A stretch of DNA of 64,000 nt, taken from Wolbachia endosymbiont of Tyrophagus putrescentiae. GTDB taxonomy: Bacteria > Pseudomonadota > Alphaproteobacteria > Rickettsiales > Anaplasmataceae. The stretch's first letter is position 1. Each line of letters opens with the position of its first letter. The translations under genes and the position numbers were made by a program. Location of the stretch: assembly GCA_030441635.1 (NCBI GenBank), contig JAUEMM010000007.1, forward strand, positions 1 to 64,000, given 5' to 3'. Under the pieces are notes generated by a model, which saw nothing but the letters and a program-made list of their open reading frames with translations, was not told the origin of the DNA and made no database searches. Positions 24,090-35,430 of this stretch are shown here, one piece after another.

Positions 24090-24758
24090 TTAACTTATTT
24101 TTATGCAATATCTACGATCCTTGAATAACAATTTAACGTTCTTAATTCCTTGGTTGCGAAGCTTTGATGCTGTTGATTTAGCTGTGTGGATATCTTCAAA
24201 GAATGCGATGTATCCTTTGCTTTCAACGGTAACTTTTTTAGGATGGTATACCTGTATTGCTTTTTCATATTGTTTTTTATAATGTGGATTTTTCTTTATT
24301 AATTGCTCAGACATTTTTTTTAGGTATTTGATCTTAACTCTTGTTAATCCTTCTTCATGGAACCCTAAAATCTCTGCTGCTTTTTCTGAAAGGTCTATTA
24401 TTCTATTTTCAAAAAATGGCCCTCTATCATTTACTCTTACGATAAGTTCCTTACCGTTTTTAAGGTTAGTAATAAGCACATAGCATGGCAGTGGTAATGT
24501 TTTGTGTGCTGCACTCACTAAGTGGCGATTAAATGTTTCACCATTTGCTGTGGGTTTTCCATGATCCTCCACTCCATACCAAGACGCAACTCCTACTTCT
24601 TCATAGTGATTGTAAGTTTTTGGATGGTAAGTGATACCTTTTATTGTGTAACTACTGCCTATTTTGTAATAGCCAGGTTTTTTATGATGTTTATAGCTAA
24701 AACTACAGTTACTTACTGTAATGAGTATTAGGCATAAAAGTATTAGTTTTCTTATCAT
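24090..24758 (-). CDS. rlpA: RlpA-like septal ring lipoprotein / lytic transglycosylase
   Basis: The protein has 222 residues. An N-terminal lipoprotein signal ends in VSNC (lipid-modified C19). The double-psi beta-barrel domain spans about residues 55-148: VGVASWYGVEDHGKPTANGE, then AAHKTLPLPCYVLITNLKNGKELIVRVNDRGPF and RIIDLSEKAAEILGF. The C-terminal 60 residues resemble a short SPOR-like domain. RlpA proteins cut glycan strands lacking stem peptides or bind the division septum. Its presence fits the residual peptidoglycan metabolism of Wolbachia, supported here by murC, ddl and a D,D-carboxypeptidase. Confidence 0.88.
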   Translation of the reverse strand: MIRKLILLCLILITVSNCSFSYKHHKKPGYYKIGSSYTIKGITYHPKTYNHYEEVGVASWYGVEDHGKPTANGETFNRHLVSAAHKTLPLPCYVLITNLKNGKELIVRVNDRGPFFENRIIDLSEKAAEILGFHEEGLTRVKIKYLKKMSEQLIKKNPHYKKQYEKAIQVYHPKKVTVESKGYIAFFEDIHTAKSTASKLRNQGIKNVKLLFKDRRYCIKIS

Positions 24759-24837
24759 TTCATTTGCATCTTAAAAAGATTCTCTCTCCTGTAATTTTAA
24801 AGTATAGTTCACCTAAAGATGAAGTAAATCTCTAAAG

Positions 24838-26183
24838 ATGAATAACACCAAGATAGTACATGTTATTGGTATAGGTGGAATTGGGATGAGTGCCATTGCT
24901 GAAATTCTTTATAACCTTGGCTATAGAGTTCAAGGTAGCGATGAACATTCAAATGGTAATGTAGAGAGATTAAGGAAATTTGGCATAGAAGTATATATTG
25001 GACATAGTGCTAGTAACATTGTTCACGCACAAACCGTTATATATTCTTCTGCAATCAAGCCTGATAACGTGGAGTTAGTTGCAGCAAGGGAAAATAATAA
25101 AGTTGTTATGCACAGATCTGAGATTCTTGCTGAGTTAGCTGAAGATAAATATACAATAGCAGTTTCGGGTTCAAGTGGAAAAACAACGACAACAGCAATA
25201 GTTGCGTCTATTTTCGATTATTCTAATGTTGATGCAATTGTGATTGCAGGGGGAGTTTTAAATTCGTATCAAAGTAATGCAAAATTCGGGAGAGGTAATA
25301 TTTTTTTACTTGAAGCTGATGAATCAGATGGGACTGCACTGAAGATTCCTGCTGACGTTGCAGTTGTAACTAGCATTAATGATGATCATATAGATTATTA
25401 TGGTACATCTGATAATATTAAATGTGCATTTCAGCAGTTTATAAGTAAAGCTGATTATGCTGTTCTACCGGTATCTGTGGATATTAACTATAATGCAATA
25501 ACATTTGGATTTGCAGATGCCAATATAATAGCTACTAATATTATGCAATATGCCGATAGTATAGGATTTGATGTGTTAGTTAACTATAGTGAAAAGAAGT
25601 ATAGCCTAAATAATGTGCTACTATCAAATGCAGTAGGAATTCATAAAGTTAGTAATGCATTAGCTGCAATATCAGTAGCAGTAAAATTGGAAATTAGTGA
25701 AGAAGGTATTAGAAAAGGTCTTTCCGAATTTAAAGGAGTGAAGAGAAGATTTACCACAGTTGCTAATATTAATGGTATAAGATTAATTGAAGACTATGCA
25801 CATCATCCAACAGAAATACATGCAACCTTAACTGCCACACGTTCTATTAGTGAAGGGAAAGTAATAGGTGTTATCGAGCTGCTTCGTTTTGCTCGCATTC
25901 GAAATTTCTTTGATGAGTTCATAAAAGTTTTCAAGATGTTTGATTATATTATCCTTACGCCTGTGCATCCACCTGAAGACGAATGTATTCCTGGCTGTAG
26001 TCTAGAAGATATACAGGAGGCTTTGGTGGATAGTCATGTAGAGATTATGAATGACTCCTTATTGATTACTCGTTTCATTAATGATTTCACAGATCCAGGT
26101 GATATGGTATTATTTATTGGTGCAGGTGGTAATATAGCTAGGCTGGCACAGGAAACAGCAAAACTTATGGCAGGAGATAAATA

Positions 26184-26184
<1 letters not shown>
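24838..26184 (+). CDS. murC: UDP-N-acetylmuramate-L-alanine ligase
   Basis: The protein of 448 residues adds L-alanine to UDP-MurNAc in the cytoplasmic lipid II pathway. The N-terminal Rossmann part has [17 protein letters not shown], the central ATPase has the P-loop GSSGKTTT at 111-118, and the family motifs LEADESDGT and [10 protein letters not shown] are present. Length is close to other MurC proteins. It begins an operon with eno (stop and start overlap as TAATG) and obgE. Wolbachia lacks a normal wall but keeps lipid II synthesis for division. Confidence 0.95.
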
Positions 26185-28456
<2,272 letters not shown>

Positions 28457-28493
28457 GACATTGTAGCATAATAAGGTATATAAAATTAGATGT

Positions 28494-29828
28494 TTACTCT
28501 GTTGTCTGTAGTTCCTCAACATGTAATTTTCGTGGTGCAGATTCAAGCTCTTTTACTATACCCAATTCTTTATTTTTTGAATGTATACCAAGTTTATTGA
28601 ACTCTCTGGCAGCAGGTAGCACCCTTGCTTCAAGTGAACCAGCAGTTTTATTATAGTGGTCTACGGCGCTTTTTAAACTTTTGCGTAAATTGTCAAAGTT
28701 TTCACCCATAGTGCAGATACGCTCGTATAATATATGTCCCAATTCACTAATTTTTTTGGCACTTTCAGCTATCATTTCTTGCTTCCATCCATACGCGATT
28801 GCTCTGAGTAGTGCGATTAAAGTAATAGGTGTTGCAATGATCACTTTTTTTTCTACACCAATTTCAATTAATGCAGGCTCATGCTCAAGTGCTGCACTAA
28901 AAACTCCCTCTCCAGTGAGAAATAGAACTACAAGTTCTGGTGTGTTTTCAAATTGGTTCCAATATTCTTTTTTACTCAGCTCATTTATATGCTTCTTTAT
29001 TGCTAGCGAATGGTCTTTTAGCTTTTCTTTTTGTACCTGTAAATCATTATGTGATACAGCATCAAGATAAGAATCAAGGGGAACTTTAGCATCTACTATG
29101 ATCTGCTTCCCTGATGGCATTCTTATTATCAAATCAGGACGCAGTAAATTATCGCTATTTTTATCAGTTACTGAAGGTTGAATGAGAAAATCGCAATATT
29201 CTATCATTCCTGCCATTTCAACTACTCTTTTTAATTGCATTTCGCCCCATTTACCTCTTATGTGTGGTTTTCTCAAAGCATTGGCGAGCGTGGAGGTTTG
29301 ATTCATTAGTGCTCCAATTTGCTCTCTTAAACCCTGATATGCTCCGATCCTCTCTTTTTCGAGAGCGCGTATTTCATTGTCAAATTTTTCTAGTTTTTCT
29401 TTTATTGGAGTGACAGCTTCATTAATTGTAGCTTGTCTTTTTTTGAAATCGTTTTCAGTTTCTTTTAGTTTGTTGTCAATAACCTCTTTTGCTAAGCTGA
29501 GAAAATTATCATTGTTAGCCTGTAGTGCATCAAGAGAAAGGGACTTAAAAGCGTTTGTCAATCTTTCTTCTGCCTTTGTTAGTAATTCAATCTCTTTTTT
29601 CTTCTCATTACGTTCATTTTGCAGAGTCACTTCAAGCTCTGCTTTTTTTACTTTTAAATCCGTGATTTCCTCGGCTTTTATAATCAAAGCCTGTTTTGCT
29701 TCTTGTAATTCCTGCTCTACTTTGTATAGATTACTTTCGCTAAGTTTTCTGTTTTTTTTGGTTAAATATATAAATAATAATGTAGATAACAATAAACAGA
29801 TAACTGGAGCAATAGAATTAAGAAGCAT
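28494..29828 (-). CDS. rmuC: DNA recombination protein RmuC homologue
   Basis: The protein of 444 residues has an N-terminal membrane anchor (about residues 3-23), a long coiled coil rich in Glu and Lys (about 28-170), and the RmuC domain with [18 protein letters not shown] and the nuclease-like core [25 protein letters not shown]. RmuC limits DNA inversions in E. coli, and its biochemical activity is not settled. It is alone in its transcription unit. Confidence 0.92.
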   Translation of the reverse strand: MLLNSIAPVICLLLSTLLFIYLTKKNRKLSESNLYKVEQELQEAKQALIIKAEEITDLKVKKAELEVTLQNERNEKKKEIELLTKAEERLTNAFKSLSLDALQANNDNFLSLAKEVIDNKLKETENDFKKRQATINEAVTPIKEKLEKFDNEIRALEKERIGAYQGLREQIGALMNQTSTLANALRKPHIRGKWGEMQLKRVVEMAGMIEYCDFLIQPSVTDKNSDNLLRPDLIIRMPSGKQIIVDAKVPLDSYLDAVSHNDLQVQKEKLKDHSLAIKKHINELSKKEYWNQFENTPELVVLFLTGEGVFSAALEHEPALIEIGVEKKVIIATPITLIALLRAIAYGWKQEMIAESAKKISELGHILYERICTMGENFDNLRKSLKSAVDHYNKTAGSLEARVLPAAREFNKLGIHSKNKELGIVKELESAPRKLHVEELQTTE

Positions 29829-29941
29829 AGGAGTAAAAAGATGATCTTATTTATAATTCTACAGGTTAACTCTTTTTTGTATATAAAAAAGAAATACTAT
29901 ACAGCCCGGAATTAGAATACCAACAGAACGCGAAAATCTTT

Positions 29942-30379
29942 TTATCTCTTAGAGTATTGACATTTCTTACGTGCTTTATGCTGGCCGTATTTTTTACGTT
30001 CAACGACACGTGGATCACGAGTTAAGAAACCACCATGACGTAACATAGTGTGTAAATCATCGCTAATACTGCCTAAAGCTCTGCTTATACCGTGAGCTAA
30101 AGCACCTGCTTGCCCAGACAAACCACCACCTTTTACAGTTGCAAATACATCATATTTATCCGCTGTTAAAGTAGCAATAAATGGCATTTTTACGAGTTGG
30201 CAGATAGATTCACGCTTAAAATAAGAAATAAGGTCGAGCTTTTTATTGACAGTAACCTTTCCACTTCCTGGCTTTATCCACACTCTTGCTACAGCTTCTT
30301 TTCTTCTACCTGTTGCATAAGAACGACCGAACTTGTCAATAGCTGGTTTTTCTGTTTTCTTAACTGCTAGATTTCTCAT
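29942..30379 (-). CDS. rpsI: 30S ribosomal protein S9
   Basis: The protein of 145 residues carries the S9 signatures [40 protein letters not shown] and the conserved basic end [17 protein letters not shown] that reaches the P-site tRNA. A short N-terminal extension is normal in this order. It is cotranscribed with rplM, 10 nt away, as in most bacteria. Confidence 0.97.
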   Translation of the reverse strand: MRNLAVKKTEKPAIDKFGRSYATGRRKEAVARVWIKPGSGKVTVNKKLDLISYFKRESICQLVKMPFIATLTADKYDVFATVKGGGLSGQAGALAHGISRALGSISDDLHTMLRHGGFLTRDPRVVERKKYGQHKARKKCQYSKR

Positions 30380-30389
30380 TTTTACTCCA

Positions 30390-30848
30390 TTACTTTTTAT
30401 TTTTACGATTTAAAGAGGCAAAATCTATCTCCTTAGGCTGCTGCCCTTGATGTTTATGCTGTGGACCAGAATATATATATAAATTACTTAAACGCTTGCG
30501 TGCCATAGGCCCATCATCGAGCATTCTTTTGACTGCCATTTCTATTACACGCTCAGGAAATTTACCGTTTAGAATGTTAGATGGAGTAGTTTGCTTTAAA
30601 CCTCCAGGATAACCTGTGTGTCTATAGTAAATTTTATCCTTGAGTTTCTTTCCAGTAAAGTGAACTTTCTCTGCATTGATAATGATCACATTGTCGCCAC
30701 AGTCCATGTGAGGTGTATATTCAGGTTTATGTTTCCCACGCAATAGTGTCGCAATGAATGCTGCTAATCTACCTACCACTAGTCCTTCAGCATTTATAAG
30801 AAGCCACTTTTTATCAATTTGTTTTTCTTTTAAGAAGAAAGTTTTCAT
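30390..30848 (-). CDS. rplM: 50S ribosomal protein L13
   Basis: The protein of 152 residues shows L13 features: [50 protein letters not shown] and [20 protein letters not shown]. It is the first gene of the rplM-rpsI operon. A likely promoter lies about 30-55 nt upstream. Confidence 0.97.
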   Translation of the reverse strand: MKTFFLKEKQIDKKWLLINAEGLVVGRLAAFIATLLRGKHKPEYTPHMDCGDNVIIINAEKVHFTGKKLKDKIYYRHTGYPGGLKQTTPSNILNGKFPERVIEMAVKRMLDDGPMARKRLSNLYIYSGPQHKHQGQQPKEIDFASLNRKNKK

Positions 30849-30873
30849 TACAGCATTAAATTTATAATTAATT

Positions 30874-30903
30874 ACTGTACACTTGATTACTAGGGAGTGT
30901 CAA
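30874..30903 (-). promoter_or_regulatory. Putative sigma70 promoter of rplM-rpsI
   Basis: On the minus strand a perfect -35 TTGACA (30898-30903) is followed 18 nt later by TACAGT (30874-30879), which matches four of six -10 bases. It points to rplM, whose ATG is 26 nt further on. Confidence 0.45.
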
Positions 30904-30977
30904 GATATTCGTTGATTATAAAAGCGATCTGTGCTAAAAATATTAACAACGAAAATGTTTGTGGCAATATACGTAAA

Positions 30978-32204
30978 ATGCTTAGATTAATAATAGCAAT
31001 TTCAGTTTTTTTAAGTGCTTTAAATTGCCATGCTATTGATTTGGAAGAGGCAATAGAAAAAGCAGTCAAAAATAGTGCGAAGGTAAAATCTCAATTTTAT
31101 CAATATAAAAGTGCAGAAAAGCAACTTAAGTCATCTGGAGTGGCTGGGTTTTTACCTGAGGCTGTTCTGCAATATAGATTTGATGAGAGCCTTCAGCCTC
31201 AATATAATGGCACAAGCAGATTAATGCTAACTCAGAAATTGATAGATGGTGGTGGTAATTTTGCCACATTTAATCGTTCGCAATACCTTTTAAGAGTAGA
31301 GAAGATAAAATTACATCAATTGAAGCAGGAGGTTGCGCTTAGTGCTATAAAAGCTTATGTTGATGTGTTAAAGAAAACAGAAATCTTAAAACTGAGAGAG
31401 CACAAAGAACGTATTGCTTTAGAACATTTATCTGCTATGCAAAAACGCTTTTCTCTCAGCGAGGTTACAAATGCTGAAGTTTCACTAGCAAAGGCAAAAT
31501 TTTCGTCATCGATATCTGAAAGAGTGGATGCTGAGGGTAAATTTAAACTAGCAAAGGTAGCTTATTATCACTTAATTGGGGAAGAAGTGGATGATCTTTC
31601 TGAAATTGATGAGCTTTTTTTACCGTCTGTTCCAGAGTTAGATGAATGTTTGAGTTTAGTAAAGAGTAGTAATTTAAATTTAAAGGAGGCGGCCTATAGA
31701 AGAAGTGCTGCTCGCATGGAAGTACGTGCTGAGGCATCTAGGTTTTTACCTTCTTTGAGTTTGAATGTAAATAAGTACATTTCTGAGAATGATACTTTTG
31801 ATAGATTTTTTAATAATGTTGGTATTACTTTTACTCTTGATATTCCTATTCTGCAAAGAGGAACAAATGTTTTTGGTGTTGGCAAGGCTCAAATGGATGT
31901 AAAAAGATATACTTATGCTTATCGTGAAGTAGTGAAAGATGTTGAGCAAGTAGTTATAAATGTTTGGAATAATCTTTTAACTGCGAGAACTATGATTAAA
32001 GCAAGTCAAGAAGCAGAAAAGGCAGCGACTTTGGCATTGGAAGGAGTTGAAAAAGAGGTGAATCTGAATTTAAAGAGCACAACTGATCTGTTAGAAGCTG
32101 AAGATACGCTATTTAAGGCACGGTCAGGCTTGGCTGAAGCAAGAAGTAATTACGTGATCAGTGTTTATAACTTGCTATTTATAATAAACAGTATAAAACT
32201 TTAG
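30978..32204 (+). CDS. tolC: TolC-family outer membrane efflux/secretion channel
   Basis: The protein of about 408 residues has a signal peptide (MLRLIIAISVFLSALNCHA) and then two outer membrane efflux (OEP) repeats with DLEEAIEKAVKNSAKVKSQ and long helical segments. TolC trimers span the outer membrane and periplasm and serve type I secretion and drug export. The ATG at 30978 is chosen over an upstream GTG at 30897 because it directly precedes a signal peptide. In Wolbachia this is the expected exit duct for type I secretion of effectors. Confidence 0.88.
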   Translation: MLRLIIAISVFLSALNCHAIDLEEAIEKAVKNSAKVKSQFYQYKSAEKQLKSSGVAGFLPEAVLQYRFDESLQPQYNGTSRLMLTQKLIDGGGNFATFNRSQYLLRVEKIKLHQLKQEVALSAIKAYVDVLKKTEILKLREHKERIALEHLSAMQKRFSLSEVTNAEVSLAKAKFSSSISERVDAEGKFKLAKVAYYHLIGEEVDDLSEIDELFLPSVPELDECLSLVKSSNLNLKEAAYRRSAARMEVRAEASRFLPSLSLNVNKYISENDTFDRFFNNVGITFTLDIPILQRGTNVFGVGKAQMDVKRYTYAYREVVKDVEQVVINVWNNLLTARTMIKASQEAEKAATLALEGVEKEVNLNLKSTTDLLEAEDTLFKARSGLAEARSNYVISVYNLLFIINSIKL

Positions 32205-32232
32205 AAGATTATTATTAGGTGGGTATTAAATT

Positions 32233-32805
32233 ATGTACGATGAACAAAATAATCACTCTGTGAGAGACATTTTAGAGGATATAAAAAAAGCTATATCTGG
32301 TAAAGGCTCCAGTAATAGTAAGAATAACGATGGGGAAGAGGATATATTGCCTCTTAAGGAAGAATATCTACCTGAGAGTGAAGATGAAGAGGATGATGCA
32401 GAAAATAGCGAAGAAAATGTTAACAGTGAAGAGCAAGCTGAAGACATGATTTATGATGCAATTCTTTCTAATCAAGATTCTAAAACAGAAGAAAAAGTAG
32501 AGAGTCAGAGTTATGAAGTAGAGGAAAAAGTAGAAAGCAATGACCGATTGTACAGTACTAAAGGTAATGATATGGGTAACGATCACCTTATTTTGAAAGA
32601 GAATATAGAGGAAATAAGAGTTCTGCTTGGGAAAATGCAAAGTGAACTACAGCAGAAACAACAACCAAAACCGACTTTGACTGTAGAAGAATTAGTTGTA
32701 TCTCTATTAAAGCCTGAGTTATCTGAGTGGCTCAATAAACACCTACACAAGCTAGTGAAAGAAATAGTTGAAAGAGAGCTAAAAGATATAATAAATAATA
32801 AGTAG
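32233..32805 (+). CDS. popZ: PopZ-like cell-pole organising protein (DUF2497)
   Basis: The protein of 190 residues has the three-part plan of alphaproteobacterial PopZ. There is a short N-terminal helix (SVRDILEDIKKAIS, residues 9-22), a long acidic linker rich in Glu, Asp and Ser (about 25-115), and a C-terminal oligomerisation region with EELVVSLLKPELSEWLNKHL and then VKEIVERELKDII. In Caulobacter PopZ forms polar condensates that tether chromosome origins and recruit regulators. It lies 28 nt after tolC. Assignment rests on the two terminal motifs, since the linker is not conserved. Confidence 0.78.
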   Translation: MYDEQNNHSVRDILEDIKKAISGKGSSNSKNNDGEEDILPLKEEYLPESEDEEDDAENSEENVNSEEQAEDMIYDAILSNQDSKTEEKVESQSYEVEEKVESNDRLYSTKGNDMGNDHLILKENIEEIRVLLGKMQSELQQKQQPKPTLTVEELVVSLLKPELSEWLNKHLHKLVKEIVERELKDIINNK

Positions 32806-32822
32806 TTTTCGGGGTAAGATCA

Positions 32823-33455
32823 ATAAAAACAAAAGTTAAAACGGCAAGGGGTAGAAAGCTATCTTCAACGAGGTGGTTGCAGCGTCACTTAAATGATCAA
32901 TATGTACGCAGGACAAACAAAGATGGCTATAGGTCACGTTCAGCATATAAGCTGATAGAAATAGATAACAAATTTAAGCTATTTAAATCTGGACAAAGAG
33001 TTATTGACCTTGGTGCTTATCCTGGTGGCTGGTCACAAGTTGCATCTCAAAAGGCTAAGGAGGTGTTTGCAATTGATATAAAACCAATGGTGGCAATTGA
33101 GGGGATGGAATTTATAAAATGTGATATAATAAATGAATTTGAAATTTTAAAGGAAAAGTTTAAAGATCAAAAATTTGATGTTGTTTTATCCGATATGGCT
33201 CCCAGCGCTTGCGGGTTGCAGTCGTTAGATCACATTAGGATTATGCTTTTATGCGAGGCAGCGTTGAATTTTGCTAAGCATTTTTTGAATCATGGTGGTA
33301 AGTTTGTAGTAAAGATTTTTCAAGGAGAGTCCGATAAGGATTTCTGTAGTAAATTAAAAGAAGTGTTTAAGACAGTAAAGTACTTTAAACCTCAAGCAAG
33401 TAGATCGGAATCAACGGAGATGTATCTCATAGGCTTAGACTTTATTAATCTTTAA
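32823..33455 (+). CDS. rlmE: 23S rRNA 2'-O-methyltransferase RlmE (FtsJ), possible AUA start
   Basis: RlmE methylates U2552 in the 23S A loop. SAM-binding and catalytic features are present: RSRSAYKLIEID with the catalytic lysine, DLGAYPGGWSQVA, VLSDMAPSACG and KFVVKIFQG. The conserved family N-terminus (ARGRKLSSTRWLQRHLND) is encoded from about 32844, upstream of the first canonical start, a TTG at 32877. Between the stop codon at 32799 and that TTG there is no ATG, GTG, TTG or CTG in frame. The best candidate is ATA at 32823, 9 nt after GGGG. With this start the protein has 210 residues. If TTG is used, the conserved N-terminus is lost. Confidence 0.85.
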   Translation: MKTKVKTARGRKLSSTRWLQRHLNDQYVRRTNKDGYRSRSAYKLIEIDNKFKLFKSGQRVIDLGAYPGGWSQVASQKAKEVFAIDIKPMVAIEGMEFIKCDIINEFEILKEKFKDQKFDVVLSDMAPSACGLQSLDHIRIMLLCEAALNFAKHFLNHGGKFVVKIFQGESDKDFCSKLKEVFKTVKYFKPQASRSESTEMYLIGLDFINL

Positions 33456-33589
33456 TATAAGTATTACCGCTTTCAAAAACATCTGTTCATGGTTTTTATA
33501 TTTTGTGATATATTACATATTAAAGTGTATCATATAACAATTTTATTGAAAAACTTCTATAAAACCGTAACGTTCATTAAATTATAAAT

Positions 33590-34699
33590 ATGTTGAGAAA
33601 ATCTATAATTTTACTGTTAATTTTTATACTACCTTTTTACTCATATGGTTACCAATTTAGGACTAAAGCAAAACAAGCGGTTGTTTTAGATCTCACATCA
33701 GATTTATTTATATTTGAGCACAATGCTGATGAACAAATGGCTCCATCTTCAATGAGTAAACTGATGACATTATATATAGCCTTTGATTACTTAAAAGCTG
33801 GCATGATTAGCATGGAAGATAAATTTCAAGTGAGTAGAGAAGCGTGGGAGAGGAAGGGGTCATCAATGTTTCTTAGGGAAGGGCAGCTTGTAACAGTCAG
33901 AGATTTATTAGAGGGAGTTATTATAGCTTCAGGGAATGATGCATGCATTACTTTAGCGGAGGGTATTGCAGGCTCAGAGGAAAATTTTGTACTTGAAATG
34001 AATGAAATAGCACAGAGACTCAATCTTAATAATAGTCATTTTGTCAACTCAAGTGGGTGGCCAGATGAGGACCATTTTATGAGCGCGAGGGATTTAGCAA
34101 TATTGTCAAAAAGAATTTTTACTGATTTTCCTGAATATTATAAGCTATTTTCTAAACAGTATATTACGTTTAATAATGTTGTGCAGAAGAATAAAAACCT
34201 TTTACTTTTTCAAGATATTGGAGTTGATGGATTAAAAACTGGTAATACAAATACCGGCGGTTATGGTATTGGTATATCGGCAAAACGAGATAATAGGAGA
34301 ATCTTTGTTATTGTAAATGGATTAAGCACAGAAAAAGAACGGATAGTAGAGGCAAAAAGGTTGTTATTATACTCTTTTAATCACTTCAATACTAAAAAGA
34401 TCTTCGCCAAGGACGACATTGTTGAGGAAGTGGATGTTTTATATGGGAAAGATAGAAAAGTACCAGTAACAGTAAAAAATGATGTAGTTATATCCTATAA
34501 TCGTAGTATGCGTGATAAAGTTAAGGTGCGCATTGAGTATATGAATATGGTGCCTGCGCCGATAAAAAAGGGGCAACAGATTGGTAAAGTTATCATAGAG
34601 ATGCCAGATATTAAAGAGCAAATTATACCACTTTATACAATGAACGATGTAGAAGAGCAGAATTATATGGAAAAACTGTTTCGCATGCTATTTGGATAA
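33590..34699 (+). CDS. dacA: D-alanyl-D-alanine carboxypeptidase (PBP5/6 family)
   Basis: The protein of 369 residues has a signal peptide (residues 1-20) and all three penicillin-binding motifs: SMSK at 54-57, SGN at 114-116 and KTG at 216-218. The C-terminal beta domain follows, and the end (YMEKLFRMLFG) could be an amphipathic membrane anchor. The enzyme trims the terminal D-Ala of pentapeptides in the periplasm. In Wolbachia such an enzyme acts on lipid II or scant peptidoglycan. It converges on trmB with 9 nt between the coding ends. Confidence 0.93.
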   Translation: MLRKSIILLLIFILPFYSYGYQFRTKAKQAVVLDLTSDLFIFEHNADEQMAPSSMSKLMTLYIAFDYLKAGMISMEDKFQVSREAWERKGSSMFLREGQLVTVRDLLEGVIIASGNDACITLAEGIAGSEENFVLEMNEIAQRLNLNNSHFVNSSGWPDEDHFMSARDLAILSKRIFTDFPEYYKLFSKQYITFNNVVQKNKNLLLFQDIGVDGLKTGNTNTGGYGIGISAKRDNRRIFVIVNGLSTEKERIVEAKRLLLYSFNHFNTKKIFAKDDIVEEVDVLYGKDRKVPVTVKNDVVISYNRSMRDKVKVRIEYMNMVPAPIKKGQQIGKVIIEMPDIKEQIIPLYTMNDVEEQNYMEKLFRMLFG

Positions 34700-34708
34700 T
34701 TTAAAGAT

Positions 34709-35359
34709 TTATGTAAGAAGTTTACTGACTTTAAAAAATTTTACTTTATGTTGGCAATTAAGAGCTTTCTTATAGTACTTTGTAACTGGAAAATTCACAA
34801 AATTTTCTTCTTTATATGTTAGATGGTGACATTGTTTTATATGTGATATTATCCATTCTGCATAATCTTGATGGTCTGTTGCTATTGTTATATTCCCTGA
34901 GTTCAACATTTTTTCTGCGAGTAAGGCTAAAAATTCTGCATTAATTAACCGCCTTTTATTATGACTCCGTTTTGGCCATGGATCTGGAAATAAGATGAAA
35001 AATCTTTCAATGCTATTGTCAGGAAAGTTTATGATTAATTTACGCGCATCATCTATCCATATCAAAATGTTTTCTATATTATTATTTTCTATGTTTGTTA
35101 GTAATTTGGAAACACCTTTTAGGTAAGGTTCACATCCTATTAACAATACGTCAGTTTCATTCTGTGCTTGGTAAAGCATGTTTTCGCCACTACCAAATCC
35201 TATCTCTAGCCATATACGCTTCTGCGAATCCACGACTTTTTCTATGTATTCTTTGCTATTTTGGATAGAATATTTATCTAATACCTCATTGATAACTGGC
35301 TTTAATCTAGATCTTCTGGAAAATGACTTAATCCATTTTTCATTTGTAATAGTGTCCAT
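34709..35359 (-). CDS. trmB: tRNA (guanine-N7)-methyltransferase
   Basis: The protein of 216 residues makes m7G46 in tRNAs. Family motifs are present: WLEIGFGSGENMLYQA (SAM loop), IGCEPYLKGV, the signature RFFILFPDPWPKRSHNKRRLI, and NSGNITIATDHQDYAEW. It is transcribed divergently from rpsA across a 71-bp gap. Confidence 0.95.
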   Translation of the reverse strand: MDTITNEKWIKSFSRRSRLKPVINEVLDKYSIQNSKEYIEKVVDSQKRIWLEIGFGSGENMLYQAQNETDVLLIGCEPYLKGVSKLLTNIENNNIENILIWIDDARKLIINFPDNSIERFFILFPDPWPKRSHNKRRLINAEFLALLAEKMLNSGNITIATDHQDYAEWIISHIKQCHHLTYKEENFVNFPVTKYYKKALNCQHKVKFFKVSKLLT

Positions 35360-35375
35360 TCTATTAAAAAATTAC

Positions 35376-35403
35376 TTGTCACTAACTGCTAGTATCATAT
35401 AAT
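35376..35403 (+). promoter_or_regulatory. Putative sigma70 promoter of rpsA
   Basis: TTGTCA (35376-35381) and a perfect TATAAT (35398-35403) are separated by 16 nt in the gap between trmB and rpsA. The site points to rpsA, whose ATG is 28 nt downstream. Confidence 0.6.
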
Positions 35404-35430
35404 ATATAGATTTTAGTAGATATAAAATAT

